From Collinsella sp. An2 (lineage in GTDB: Bacteria > Actinomycetota > Coriobacteriia > Coriobacteriales > Coriobacteriaceae), in the NCBI RefSeq assembly GCF_002160065.1, contig NZ_NFJW01000005.1, positions 1 to 64,000 of the forward strand: a DNA stretch of 64,000 nucleotides, given 5' to 3'. The translations under genes were made by a program, and so were the position numbers. Numbering within the stretch: the stretch's first letter is position 1; each line of letters starts with the position of its first letter. Below, piece by piece: positions 1 through 8,382 of this stretch. A model generated the notes under the pieces. That model worked only from the letters and a program-made list of their open reading frames with translations, was not told where the DNA came from and did not search any database.

Positions 1-485
1 CCCGTCCAGTCGTAGTTCTTGACGCAGGTCACGACGTTGGCGAGCTGCTCGATGCCGTCCTCGGCGATGTCGTCGAAGCGGCCCACGAACGGGCTGATGT
101 AGCGGGCGCCGGCGTTGGCTGCCAGCAGCGCCTGCGGGGCGGAGAAGACCAGCGTCATGTTCACGCGGACGCCCTCGGAGGCGAGCTGGTGCGTGGCGGC
201 AAGCGACTCGGCGCAGATCGGCAGCTTAACCACGATGTTGGGCGCGAGCGCAGCGAGGCGACGGCCCTCGGCGATCATGTCGTCGGTCGTGGTAGCGGTG
301 GACTCGGCTGAGACCGGCAGACCCTCGCAAAGCTCGGCGATCTTCACCATGTGGGGCTCAAAGTCGGCCAGCTTGCCACCTGTGCGCGCATAGAGCGACG
401 GATTGGTAGTGACGCCGGCCAGGCAGCCCCAGGAGAGCGCCTCACGAATCTCGTCGAGGTCTGCAGTATCGATAAAGAACTTCAT
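1..485 (-). CDS. fsa: Fructose-6-phosphate aldolase / small transaldolase (partial, 3' end outside window)
   Basis: Class I aldolase of the FSA/TalC family, which makes or cleaves fructose 6-phosphate (dihydroxyacetone plus glyceraldehyde 3-phosphate) or acts as a short transaldolase. The protein starts MKFFIDTADLDEIREAL, the family signature, followed by the conserved GVTTNPSL loop (residues 24-31) and the Schiff-base lysine in VVKLP (Lys87 here). About 161 of the usual 215-220 residues are inside the window; the gene runs off the left edge. The ATG at 485 has an AGAAGGAG ribosome site just upstream. It is last in a minus-strand run after split transketolase and a PTS, which fits a non-oxidative pentose-phosphate role. 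FSA and short transaldolase cannot be told apart from this fragment. Confidence 0.92.
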   Translation of the reverse strand, partial: MKFFIDTADLDEIREALSWGCLAGVTTNPSLYARTGGKLADFEPHMVKIAELCEGLPVSAESTATTTDDMIAEGRRLAALAPNIVVKLPICAESLAATHQLASEGVRVNMTLVFSAPQALLAANAGARYISPFVGRFDDIAEDGIEQLANVVTCVKNYDWT

Positions 486-521
486 ATGCACTCCTTCTGT
501 AATGACAAATTCAGCGTAAAC

Positions 522-601
522 GAGCCCGATGGCGAGACTCTTATACAGCGCCGGCCCAGCCCTCTCGACCTGCGTCCTGTAATCCTTCCGCCATCGGGCT
601 C
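522..601 (-). other. Intercistronic inverted repeat between transketolase and aldolase genes
   Basis: Two perfect 13-bp arms (GAGCCCGATGGCG at 522-534 and its complement at 589-601) enclose about 54 nt. The structure lies in the 151-bp gap between the transketolase C-subunit stop and the aldolase start. There is no clean U-run on the minus strand, so it may be an mRNA-processing or stabilising stem rather than a full terminator. Confidence 0.5.
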
Positions 602-636
602 AACAAATCAGCAAAAGACCGGCATTTCGGCCCGTG

Positions 637-1599
637 CTACCCAAGCAAACCGGCGACCGTCTTGACCAAATCGTCGGCAGTGAGCCCGAATTCTTTCTGC
701 AGGAACGCCGGAGAGCCTACCTGCCCAAACCGCTCGACAACGCCATGGCGGCGGAACGGCACCGCAACCGTATGCTCGGCGAGCACCTCAGCGACAGCGC
801 TGCCCAAACCACCGATTACCCCATGGTTCTCAAACGTGACAACGGCCTTCTTGCCCGCGGACTCCGAAAGTATCAGATCAACATCGAGAGGCTTGATGCA
901 GAACATGTCCACGACCTCGCAGCTTATACCCTGCTGCTCAAGGATTTCGGCAGCATCAAGCGCATCGCTCAACAATTGGCCCGCCGTGATAATCAAGACA
1001 TCATCGCCGGTGCGAACCACATTGCCGTGTCCCATTTCGAACGTTGAGCCCGGTGCGTATACATTGCGCACCGCCTTGCGATTTGCCCGGAAGTAGTGGA
1101 TACCTTGACCCATTGCCGCAAACGAGCGAATAATCCACTCTGTCTGCACGTCGTCGGCTCCGTCGCAAACAACTGCACCGGGAATAGTGCGCATAAGCGC
1201 CACGTCTTCCCAACTGGTATGCGTGCCACCGTTTGTTCCTACGCAAAAGCCAGGATCAGAACCATAGATATTGATGGCGTTCTTTGCATAGGCACCCGAC
1301 AAATACACCTGATCAAAGGCACGGCGCGTCGCAAAAGGAGCAAACGTATGCACAAAGGGAACAAAGCCCTCAGAGGACATGCCGGCAGCAATGCCCATCA
1401 TGTCCGCCTCGGCAATACCGCACTGCACAAACTGATGGGGATTGGTCGCGGCAATCTTGGTAAAACCACTCGCGCCACCAAGGTCCGCCTCAAGCGCCAC
1501 AACGCGCTCGTTATCCTTCATGATGTCCTGAAGGGTCTCGACAACGACCGAGCGCAGCTCACGCCCCATCTCATCGCGATTTTCTGCAAGCTTAATCAT
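637..1599 (-). CDS. Transketolase, C-terminal subunit (pyrimidine-binding and C-terminal domains)
   Basis: 320 residues, matching the stand-alone C-terminal half of split transketolases (usually 305-320). Transketolase moves two-carbon ketol units between sugar phosphates. The N-terminal part carries the pyrimidine-binding fold with the FVQCGIAEADMMGIAAG stretch (about residues 58-74), where the cofactor-activating Glu lies; the C-terminal part is the regulatory fold (GHGNVVRTGDDVLIITAG onward). Its ATG shares one base with the TAA stop of the N-terminal subunit (TAATG), so the two chains are probably translationally coupled at equal stoichiometry. Split transketolases are common in Firmicutes, archaea and Coriobacteriia; here the pair is linked to a PTS. 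Confidence 0.93.
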   Translation of the reverse strand: MIKLAENRDEMGRELRSVVVETLQDIMKDNERVVALEADLGGASGFTKIAATNPHQFVQCGIAEADMMGIAAGMSSEGFVPFVHTFAPFATRRAFDQVYLSGAYAKNAINIYGSDPGFCVGTNGGTHTSWEDVALMRTIPGAVVCDGADDVQTEWIIRSFAAMGQGIHYFRANRKAVRNVYAPGSTFEMGHGNVVRTGDDVLIITAGQLLSDALDAAEILEQQGISCEVVDMFCIKPLDVDLILSESAGKKAVVTFENHGVIGGLGSAVAEVLAEHTVAVPFRRHGVVERFGQVGSPAFLQKEFGLTADDLVKTVAGLLG

Positions 1600-2453
1600 T
1601 AGGCCTCACTCCCTTCAATCTGCGCATCGAGCTCAGCGATTGCCTGCTTTGTTGCATCGATAATTTCGGGAGTGTTGAACTTCACCGAGTGATTGGCCAT
1701 CATCTGCTCAAAGAATGGAACGCCTGCGCCCTTGATGGAATCAAGAACGATACACACCGCACTGTCAGAGACCGCCTTAGCCGCGTCGATGGCAGCGTCG
1801 ATGGCATCGACGTCGTTGCCTTTGACCCGTTGCGTCTCAAACCCGAATGCCCGCATCTTCTCAGCAATGTCAAACGGGTTCATGACGTCTTTCGTATATC
1901 CGTCGAGCTGCTTTTTATTGTCATCAATGATCACGATGCAATGGTTTAAACGATTATGAGCTATGAACTGGAATGCCTCCCAGCACTGCCCCTCGTTCAA
2001 CTCTCCATCGCCCACGATAAGGTATACGTACGCGTCAGACCCTTTTAGCTGCAGCGCCTTAGCGATTCCCGCGGCGGTCGAGGTGCCCTGGCCCAGAGAG
2101 CCCGTAGTCATATCAACACCAGGGGTCTTCGTGCGATCGGGATGCGAAGGCAGGTTGGTGCCTCCATCATTGAGCGTATAGAGCATCTCGCGATTGAAAA
2201 AACCACTCTCGGCGAGCGCAGAATACCAACCCGGCCCCGCATGTCCCTTGGACAGCACGACGCGGTCGCGACCCTCCCAGCGCGGCTCTTTGGGATTGAA
2301 GCGCAGCTGTTTCCCATACAGCACGGCCATGAGCTCAACGATGGAGAGCGAGCCACCCAGATGACCTTGCCCTTCATCAAGTAGCATCGAGAGCACGTCC
2401 CGGCGAATCTTCGCTGCAAGCAGCGTGACATTCGCACGACTCGTATCGTCCAC
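1599..2453 (-). CDS. Transketolase, N-terminal (thiamine diphosphate-binding) subunit
   Basis: Thiamine-diphosphate half of a split transketolase, about 284 residues. Visible signatures are the SKGHAGPG loop, the TGSLGQG stretch and the ThDP/Mg motif GDGELNEGQCWEA. The frame is open to a GTG at 2468, but the GTG at 2453 (VDDTSRANV) has AAAGGGG about five bases upstream and the outer one has no ribosome site, so 2453 is chosen. The stop overlaps the start of the C-terminal subunit by one base. It follows the PTS EIIB gene by 56 bp in the same direction, suggesting one transcript that couples sugar uptake to pentose-phosphate chemistry. Confidence 0.92.
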   Translation of the reverse strand: MDDTSRANVTLLAAKIRRDVLSMLLDEGQGHLGGSLSIVELMAVLYGKQLRFNPKEPRWEGRDRVVLSKGHAGPGWYSALAESGFFNREMLYTLNDGGTNLPSHPDRTKTPGVDMTTGSLGQGTSTAAGIAKALQLKGSDAYVYLIVGDGELNEGQCWEAFQFIAHNRLNHCIVIIDDNKKQLDGYTKDVMNPFDIAEKMRAFGFETQRVKGNDVDAIDAAIDAAKAVSDSAVCIVLDSIKGAGVPFFEQMMANHSVKFNTPEIIDATKQAIAELDAQIEGSEA

Positions 2454-2509
2454 GTAAACCCCTTTCACGGTCTTGCAAGAATCGAGCGATTATCGGAAAA
2501 GTCAGAAAG

Positions 2510-2797
2510 CTACATGCCGAACTTTTCGCGCAGCTTCGCCTCAAGCTCCTTCTTGTCAACAATGTTGGTAAGAATGCAGTGCTGCTCCTCCGGAATATCG
2601 GACGGAATGAACGCCGCAAGGTCACGACCAACTACAAACAGATCGGCAGCACCCAGTCGGATATCTCCGGTTACCGAGTGGAATACCTGCACGTCCTCGC
2701 GGCCGAGCTTCTTCAGCACGTCCTTGATGTTCATCTCGACCAACATGCTCGAACCCAAACCAGAGCCACATGCGCACATGATTTTCTTGATCTCCAT
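2510..2797 (-). CDS. PTS system EIIB component, ascorbate/lactose-type (UlaB-like)
   Basis: 95-residue cytoplasmic phosphocarrier of a sugar PTS. It receives phosphate from EIIA on a cysteine and passes it to the sugar during transport by EIIC. The phospho-Cys loop ACGSGLGSSM is at residues 9-18, with Cys10 as the likely acceptor, matching the UlaB/SgaB pattern. Length is normal for a free-standing EIIB. It lies between the EIIC gene (120 bp upstream) and split transketolase. Start at 2797 has GGAGAACACC upstream. The substrate cannot be read from sequence: L-ascorbate is the family prototype, but no lactonase, decarboxylase or epimerase of the ula pathway is nearby. Confidence 0.88.
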   Translation of the reverse strand: MEIKKIMCACGSGLGSSMLVEMNIKDVLKKLGREDVQVFHSVTGDIRLGAADLFVVGRDLAAFIPSDIPEEQHCILTNIVDKKELEAKLREKFGM

Positions 2798-2873
2798 GGT
2801 GTTCTCCTAACGTCGTGTTAATGCGGAATAACGTCGGCCGCAATGGCCAGCTATCTGCAACGGTTTCCAGACC

Positions 2874-2904
2874 GAGGTGCCGCCGTCTGCCAAGGCGGCA
2901 CCTC
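2874..2904 (-). other. Strong intercistronic hairpin between EIIC and EIIB genes
   Basis: Perfect 11-bp stem (GAGGTGCCGCC / GGCGGCACCTC) with a 9-nt loop, about 14 nt after the EIIC stop on the minus strand. No U-run follows, so it is more likely an mRNA 3'-end stabiliser or processing site that lets the PTS subunits accumulate at different levels. Confidence 0.5.
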
Positions 2905-2917
2905 GTGAAAAGAGGGG

Positions 2918-4345
2918 TTACTCAGCGTCCGCAGCCTTCTTGGGCTTAGGAGCGATGAAGTTGTACAGGATAGGCAGCAGGAAGCAAATCACGCAGATGA
3001 TGAACAGGGGCATACCAGGCGCCATCTGTGCAAGGTTGCCGAAGAGGATGCCCAGCCACGAGAAATCTGCATCCGAGAAGGTTGCGCTCGTGAAGCCCAG
3101 CATGGTGAAGACAGGCATGCAATTTGCAGGAAGGAACGTGATGAACAGGCCATGCACGAATGCGCCAGCGATGCAGCCCTTGAGGCCGCCCTCAGCATTG
3201 CCGAAGACACCTGCGGTGGCGCCACAGAAGAAGTGGGGCACGACACCGGGCAGGATAAGGGCGCACGGAACAACCGCGGCATTGATGCCAGCAAGCACGA
3301 ACAGTCCAACAATACCGGCGACGAACGAGGTGAGGAAGCCAATCAGCACCGCGTTGGGAGCATAGGGGTAGCACACGGGGCAGTCGATAGCGGGAACGGC
3401 ACCAGGGACAAGCTTCTCGGCAATGCCCTTGAAGGCGGGAACAATCTCGCCGACGATCATACGAACACCAGAGAGAATGATGTACACGCCACCAGCGAAG
3501 GACAGACCACTCGTAACAGACCAAACAATCCAGTTGTTCGTCGTTTCGGTGCCAACGTTCAGCAGGTTGTTAAGGTAAGAGAACTGCGAGGGATCCTCGG
3601 AGAGAATGCCGCGGCCCACGGCGACGCCGGTAACGATGACGAACAGAGCAACCATGGTGATGCCAATAGCGACCGTGTTGTCACGCAGGAAGATAAGACG
3701 CTGCGGGAAGTTGATGTCCTCAGTGGACTTGCTGTTCTTAGACTTGAACAGGCTTCCGACCTTGCCCGCGAGAGCATAGCCGATACCACCGAAGTGACCG
3801 AGAGCGATATCGTCGGTGCCCACGATCTTGCGGAATGTGGGCTGGCAGTAGGCCGGAGAGAGAACCATGATGACAGCGAGAATGCAGGAGCCGGCAGCAA
3901 TGAGCATCCAGCCATCCAGGCCACCAATGGAAAGTACAACAGCGAGCATGCAAGCCATGTACAGGGTGTGATGACCGGTAAGGAAGATATAGTGCATGCG
4001 CGAGAAGCGGGCAAGGACAATGTTGAGAACCATGCCAAAGCACATGATGAGTGCGGACGCCTGGCCGAAATCGTTCAAAGCCATCGAGACGACAGCCTCA
4101 TTGTTCGGCACAACACCCTGCATGTTGAACGCATAGTTGAAAACCTCGCCGAAGGCGTTCAGCGAATCGGACTGCAGGAACGCTGATCCAGCGTTGAGCA
4201 CCAGGAAGCCAACGATGGTCTTGATGGTTCCAAGGGCAATCTCTTCAACCGGCTTACGCTGAAGCGCGAGGCCCAAAAAGGCCAACAAGCCAACAAGGAT
4301 GGCCGGCGTAGACAAAATGTTGACGATAAAATCAATTACTGCCAT
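2918..4345 (-). CDS. PTS system EIIC permease, ascorbate type (UlaA/SgaT family)
   Basis: 475-residue polytopic membrane permease forming the sugar channel of the PTS. Many hydrophobic segments span the length, and the stretches MHYIFLTGHHTLYMACML and FCGATAGVFGNAEGG are typical of the UlaA/SgaT family. The frame extends upstream to 4387, but the ATG at 4345 (MAVIDFIVN) follows GGAAAGGAAAGGGAA and starts exactly where UlaA proteins do. EIIA is encoded 51 bp upstream and EIIB downstream, so all three PTS subunits are separate chains. Substrate unknown; the neighbouring transketolase and aldolase favour a pentose, pentitol or similar sugar acid. Confidence 0.9.
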   Translation of the reverse strand: MAVIDFIVNILSTPAILVGLLAFLGLALQRKPVEEIALGTIKTIVGFLVLNAGSAFLQSDSLNAFGEVFNYAFNMQGVVPNNEAVVSMALNDFGQASALIMCFGMVLNIVLARFSRMHYIFLTGHHTLYMACMLAVVLSIGGLDGWMLIAAGSCILAVIMVLSPAYCQPTFRKIVGTDDIALGHFGGIGYALAGKVGSLFKSKNSKSTEDINFPQRLIFLRDNTVAIGITMVALFVIVTGVAVGRGILSEDPSQFSYLNNLLNVGTETTNNWIVWSVTSGLSFAGGVYIILSGVRMIVGEIVPAFKGIAEKLVPGAVPAIDCPVCYPYAPNAVLIGFLTSFVAGIVGLFVLAGINAAVVPCALILPGVVPHFFCGATAGVFGNAEGGLKGCIAGAFVHGLFITFLPANCMPVFTMLGFTSATFSDADFSWLGILFGNLAQMAPGMPLFIICVICFLLPILYNFIAPKPKKAADAE

Positions 4346-4396
4346 TTCCCTTTCCTTTCCAATGACGGGGCAGCGAGCAGGCGCCAAATCGATGCG

Positions 4397-4867
4397 CTAT
4401 TCCACTGCCGGAGCACCAACAAACAGTTCATAGGCAGCATCGGCATCCGGCGCCTCAGCAAGGCGCGTGATGTTGTCGGGATCTCCAAACAAAACAGCAA
4501 GCTGTTGCATAGCGCCGATGTGCGAATCGGCATCAATCGCCGCAAGCGTCACCAACACGCGGACATCCGGACCTTCCGGCTTGAACCGCACGGGGTTGCG
4601 CACAATGGTCAAAGCGACCTGCTGCTTAATGACGCCCTGCTCGGGACGAGCATGAAGCAGGGCCAGATCGGGGCAGAGCACGTAATACGGACCCATTTCA
4701 TGTGTGTTCTCGATAATGCCGTCAATATAGCGCGGCTCGACGAATCCCCCGTCAACCAAAGGCTGCACCGCTACGCGGATAGCCTCTTCCCACGTGTCAA
4801 CTCCGTCCAGAATCTGGACGTTCTCACGAAGAACCATATCGGCGAGCGTCTTGACTTCCTGTGCCAT
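4397..4867 (-). CDS. PTS system EIIA component (UlaC/mannitol-fructose EIIA fold)
   Basis: 156-residue soluble PTS EIIA domain that takes phosphate from HPr and hands it to EIIB. The active-site histidine is in LLHARPEQGV (His72), the UlaC-type motif. A second conserved segment (VLVTLAAIDADSHIGAMQQL) is typical of the EIIA_2 fold. It sits 15 bp after the PRD regulator and 51 bp before EIIC in the same strand. The downstream end of the regulator carries a paralogous EIIA domain, so phosphate traffic here can also set regulator activity. Confidence 0.9.
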   Translation of the reverse strand: MAQEVKTLADMVLRENVQILDGVDTWEEAIRVAVQPLVDGGFVEPRYIDGIIENTHEMGPYYVLCPDLALLHARPEQGVIKQQVALTIVRNPVRFKPEGPDVRVLVTLAAIDADSHIGAMQQLAVLFGDPDNITRLAEAPDADAAYELFVGAPAVE

Positions 4868-4882
4868 CTTTTCTCCTCCTCT

Positions 4883-6937
4883 CTAGCGGTCGGCGTTTTT
4901 CGTTTCAAAATCCGTCACAAAGTCCATGAGCTGTTGAACGTTGTCTGTCTCTGCCAACGTCTGCATGAACTCAGGGGTTGTAAGCAATTCCGCAAGATGA
5001 ACCAGTGCGCGCATATGAGATGTCGCATCCACCGTTGCCAGCATGAAGACGAAGCGAACCGGATCGCGGTCAGCGGCGCCAAAAGCCACCGGCTCCGCCA
5101 ACCGTACACAGGACATAGCAGTGCGATGAACATGCCCTGCACCTGCGGCGTGTGGAAGCGCGACGCCTTGTGAAATGACCACGTAAGGGCCAAGCTCGGT
5201 GATGTTTGCAACAACTAGGTCGATGTAGCCCGAATCGATGGCCCCGCTCTCAACGAGCGGTTCGCCCGAAACGCGGACAGCCTCTTGCCAGCTATGAGCT
5301 TCCTTATCCAGGCGAACGTTGCCCAGAAGCAAATCGCCAAGGGAAGCTCCCATAAGCCCTTCGGCGCTGTCCGCCGTTGCAGGCGACGTCAATCCATGAG
5401 GTGCAGACGACGTTGCCGCTGTGGCGTTCGCCTTTGGCACCTCGGCATCCACGATGAATCCGAACTCATTGAGGGCTCGACGAATGTTGGCGATGTCCTC
5501 GTTCTTCAAAAGCGGGCGAACTTCGACATAGGGAATATCAATTTGCAAAGGAACTGTCGAAATTACCAGATCGATTCCCATGTCTGAGGTAATGCTCGAA
5601 ACCTGATGCGCCGGTATATTTGCAATGAGGTTGACGTCGAACACACGGCTGACCTCTGCTGCCAGCAGCTCGGCCGTTCCGAACCCCGTCGAGCACACCA
5701 CGACAATATTGGGGAGGCGCACCTCAGCCTTTCGGCTGTTGACAATGGACGTCTCGAAATGCAGCAGGATGTAAGCAATCTCGTCCGGTGTTGTCTCGGT
5801 CAGTTCTCCCAGAATGCTCGAAGACACAGCCTCCTTGATGATGGCCGCATGCTCGGCATAGCTGCCCAGAAGCTCATCTCTCAGCGGATTTTCCAGCATA
5901 AGGCCGACTTTCTTGCGGTAGATGCTGCTGGAAATATGCTGCAACAAGCGATTATAGAGATTCATGTCATGGGTCAGATCTACGCCCACACGGTGCGAGA
6001 CCGTAGCAATGAGCGAAATGCAGGCGAATTCAACCCCCACATTCCCGTTCGCCAACGCAGAGGCGACCTCGCCCGAACGGGCGCCCATATGAATCTCGAT
6101 GTAGTAGCGCTCTTCTTCTGGGAGCTTGACATCAAGCTCCTCCTCGATGCGCTTCAAAATGTAGTTCGCCATTTCAAAGTGTGCATCGGAGTCTTCCAGG
6201 AAGGCGTCGATGTTGATGGGTGCATCGATTTTGGTGCCTTGGCGACGCCGTTTTATTGATAGCGCAATATGCACCACCATGGCTTCGAATGCCGTATCGT
6301 CGAGGGTCACGTGGTAGAGGCGCTCGGCATCGCGAACAATCGCCGCAATGCGCTCCAGGTCCTTCTGAGGAAACCAGGTGGTATAGTCCGCAGGATCAAA
6401 ACCAACATGGGAGCTGTCCGTTGCGCGGCAATCTCGAATTGCCTGGGTGAACATTCGGCGGCGATCCTGTTCGCTCGCTACAACCCTGGCACCCTTTCCG
6501 CGACTCCGTTCAATGGCAAGGCCATGTTCCTCACAGTAGCTGTATACCTTGGCAAAATCGCGCGTTGCGGTAGCCCTGCTCACGCCAAATGTGTCAGCGA
6601 ACTCCTGGATGGTCACGAAGTCGTCAGACCAACACAGCATAGAGACAATGATCAGGACGCGTTCACGCTGTGAAAGCGCCTCGTTGTTGAAATCGTCGCT
6701 TCCCGTAGATGAAAGCGCCATAAGCAAGTTGCGCGGAACGCCCTCCTTGAGCCGGGCGATTTTCGACCGCACCACAATGGCGTCGGCCTCGATGATGCCA
6801 TAGAGACGATTATTCAGTTCATCGATGTCGTACCGAACCGAGCGTAGCGTGACGCCATACCTCTCGGCAATGCGCTCCAAACTGAACTCCCCGCGTTCAG
6901 CGAGCAGCCGAAGCTCATGTCGTTGGCGAATGTTCAC
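4883..6937 (-). CDS. PRD-containing transcriptional activator with EIIB/EIIA-like domains (MtlR/LicR/BglG type)
   Basis: 684 residues. Order seen: N-terminal helix-turn-helix (about 1-60) and a second HTH (about 105-145), PRD1 (about 185-290, with His223 and His283), PRD2 (about 300-400, with His334 and His393), a galactitol-type EIIB-like domain (about 408-495, Cys415 in VVVCSTGFG), an Ala/Ser-rich linker, and an EIIA domain (about 535-680, His596 in GVALPHAAG). This is the layout of MtlR/LicR/ManR DNA-binding activators, whose activity is set by phosphorylation from HPr and the cognate EIIs. The GTG at 6937 has AAGGAGG eight bases upstream. First gene of the operon, so it very likely controls the PTS-transketolase genes. 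Confidence 0.92.
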   Translation of the reverse strand: MNIRQRHELRLLAERGEFSLERIAERYGVTLRSVRYDIDELNNRLYGIIEADAIVVRSKIARLKEGVPRNLLMALSSTGSDDFNNEALSQRERVLIIVSMLCWSDDFVTIQEFADTFGVSRATATRDFAKVYSYCEEHGLAIERSRGKGARVVASEQDRRRMFTQAIRDCRATDSSHVGFDPADYTTWFPQKDLERIAAIVRDAERLYHVTLDDTAFEAMVVHIALSIKRRRQGTKIDAPINIDAFLEDSDAHFEMANYILKRIEEELDVKLPEEERYYIEIHMGARSGEVASALANGNVGVEFACISLIATVSHRVGVDLTHDMNLYNRLLQHISSSIYRKKVGLMLENPLRDELLGSYAEHAAIIKEAVSSSILGELTETTPDEIAYILLHFETSIVNSRKAEVRLPNIVVVCSTGFGTAELLAAEVSRVFDVNLIANIPAHQVSSITSDMGIDLVISTVPLQIDIPYVEVRPLLKNEDIANIRRALNEFGFIVDAEVPKANATAATSSAPHGLTSPATADSAEGLMGASLGDLLLGNVRLDKEAHSWQEAVRVSGEPLVESGAIDSGYIDLVVANITELGPYVVISQGVALPHAAGAGHVHRTAMSCVRLAEPVAFGAADRDPVRFVFMLATVDATSHMRALVHLAELLTTPEFMQTLAETDNVQQLMDFVTDFETKNADR

Positions 6938-6993
6938 GTGGCGCCCTCCTTTTCCGCATCATTAATCTACTCATTCACAAAATGCACACACAA

Positions 6994-7032
6994 GCGTCAT
7001 CCATTTCATATCGGCGAGGAAACGGATGACGC
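6994..7032 (-). promoter_or_regulatory. Candidate operator: 14-bp inverted repeat upstream of the PRD regulator operon
   Basis: Arms GCGTCATCCATTTC (6994-7007) and GAAACGGATGACGC (7019-7032) match at 13 of 14 positions around an 11-bp centre. The site lies 57-95 bp upstream of the regulator GTG in an AT-rich stretch with a weak promoter candidate on the minus strand. It is a plausible binding site for the PRD activator; this assignment is inference. Confidence 0.45.
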
Positions 7033-7082
7033 ATGGTGTGAAAAGAATATAAAATTAGCTTTTTATCTGCGGAAATGCTCTA

Positions 7083-7345
7083 TATAAAGAACTTCAGAGC
7101 ACGTCGTAAGCCGCCTGAGCTACCTTTCGCCGGGCGTTCAAACGAAGCTTGTGAGCCATGAGAAGCTGGAAGCCCATCACCTATGGCTCATTACATTAAG
7201 CCCTGCATAGAAGGTGCTGGCTGCTTCCCATATGACGATATCCCAAGGAGCTCCGCAGGGGGCATCATCACGACGCCATCCAGAACAGCAAACTCCCTGA
7301 GATATCGTCAGAAGAACCACCCTGCACGCAATGGCGCAGGGAAGT
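7083..7345. other. Structured non-coding stretch, possible small RNA
   Basis: Part of the 426-bp gap 6938-7363, with no plausible ORF. It contains several nested stems: GAGCCAT (7153-7159) with ATGGCTC (7183-7189); a perfect 10-bp pair TGACGATATC (7233-7242) and GATATCGTCA (7301-7310) whose inner flanks also pair partly (AAGGAG with CTCCCT); and CCCTGC with GCAGGG (7320-7341). It does not show the conserved cores of RNase P, tmRNA, SRP RNA or the riboswitches I can recognise. Either strand could be transcribed. Confidence 0.3.
7320..7341 (-). terminator. Probable terminator after metA
   Basis: CCCTGC...GCAGGG stem about 23 nt beyond the metA stop, followed on the minus strand by a weak U-containing tract (GTGGTTCTTCT). 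A Rho-independent terminator of modest strength. Confidence 0.4.
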
Positions 7346-7363
7346 AAATAGTAGACGCAACCC

Positions 7364-8311
7364 CTAAACCAGGCCCGCCATGGCGCGGGCGTTACGGCCT
7401 GCCTTGCGAATGTCGTAGGGCGTGGTCTGGTAAACGTAGTAGTTGAGCCAGTTGGTGTAGAGCAGCTGGGCCTGACTGCACCAGGTGTTCAGCGGCTCCT
7501 TCGAGGGGTCGTCGTCGGGGAAATAATTCACCGGGATGTCCGGATCGATGCCGCGGGCCACATCGCGCTCGTACTCCAGCTTGAGCGTGTCGGCGTCGTA
7601 TTCCGGATGGCCAAACACAAAGAACCGGCTGCTGTCGGTGCTTTTCACAATGTAGAGCCCCGCAACGTCGGAGGTCGCCAGGATCTCGAGGTCGGGATGC
7701 TTCTGCACGTCCGCCTCGCGCACCTCCGTGTAGCGCGAATGCACCGCAAAGAAACGATCGTCGAAGCCGCGCACGAGCGGAGACTGCTTTTTCACGAGCT
7801 TATGCTCGTACACGCCCGAAAGCTTGCGCGGCAGCTCGTGCTTCTGGATGCCGTAGTGGTGGTAAAGCCCCGCCTGGGCTCCCCAACAGATGTGCAGGGT
7901 GGAGTGGACATTGGTGGTCGACCAGTCCATGATGCGCTCGAGCTCGGGCCAGTAGTCGACGTCGGTGAAATCCAGCTGCTCGACCGGAGCACCCGTGATG
8001 ATCAGGCCGTCGAAGTGCTCGTGCTCGACCTCTTTGAAGGTGCGATAGAAGGTCTCCAGGTGCTGGGCCGACACGTTTTTGGCGTCGTGGCTCTGCGTGC
8101 GCAGCAGCTCGACCTCGATCTGCAGCGGGGTGTTGGAGAGCTTGCGCATGATCTGCGTCTCGGTGGCGATCTTGGTAGGCATGAGGTTCAAGATGAGCAC
8201 CCGCAGCGGACGAATGTCCTGGTGGATGGCGCGATACTCGGTCATGACAAAGATGTTCTCGCCCTCGAGCGCCTGGGTGGCGGGCAGGGCGTCGGGAATG
8301 CGAATGGGCAT
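7364..8311 (-). CDS. metA: Homoserine O-acyltransferase MetA (predicted acetyl-CoA specific)
   Basis: 315 residues, normal for MetA, which acylates homoserine in the first committed step of methionine synthesis. Catalytic Cys142 lies in [10 protein letters not shown], and the His/Glu pair lies in FGHPEYD. Residue 111, in GAPVEQLDF, is Glu. Structural work on MetA enzymes showed that Glu at 111 favours acetyl-CoA whereas Gly favours succinyl-CoA, so this is probably a homoserine O-acetyltransferase despite the usual succinyltransferase label. The start has AAAGGAG upstream. It follows the oxidoreductase gene by 71 bp on the same strand. No SAM riboswitch is seen in that short gap. Confidence 0.95.
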   Translation of the reverse strand: MPIRIPDALPATQALEGENIFVMTEYRAIHQDIRPLRVLILNLMPTKIATETQIMRKLSNTPLQIEVELLRTQSHDAKNVSAQHLETFYRTFKEVEHEHFDGLIITGAPVEQLDFTDVDYWPELERIMDWSTTNVHSTLHICWGAQAGLYHHYGIQKHELPRKLSGVYEHKLVKKQSPLVRGFDDRFFAVHSRYTEVREADVQKHPDLEILATSDVAGLYIVKSTDSSRFFVFGHPEYDADTLKLEYERDVARGIDPDIPVNYFPDDDPSKEPLNTWCSQAQLLYTNWLNYYVYQTTPYDIRKAGRNARAMAGLV

Positions 8312-8382
8312 GAAGACGCTCCTTTATGGCTTCGGTGAGCCTCAATCTTTTCACGCGCCGAGATGCGCGTCAAGCAACCCTC

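Noticed and set aside
531-548. CTCTTATACA word resembling a Tn5 mosaic-end fragment
   Set aside because: Only ten bases match and there is no second end or transposase; it lies within a natural intercistronic stem and is a chance match.
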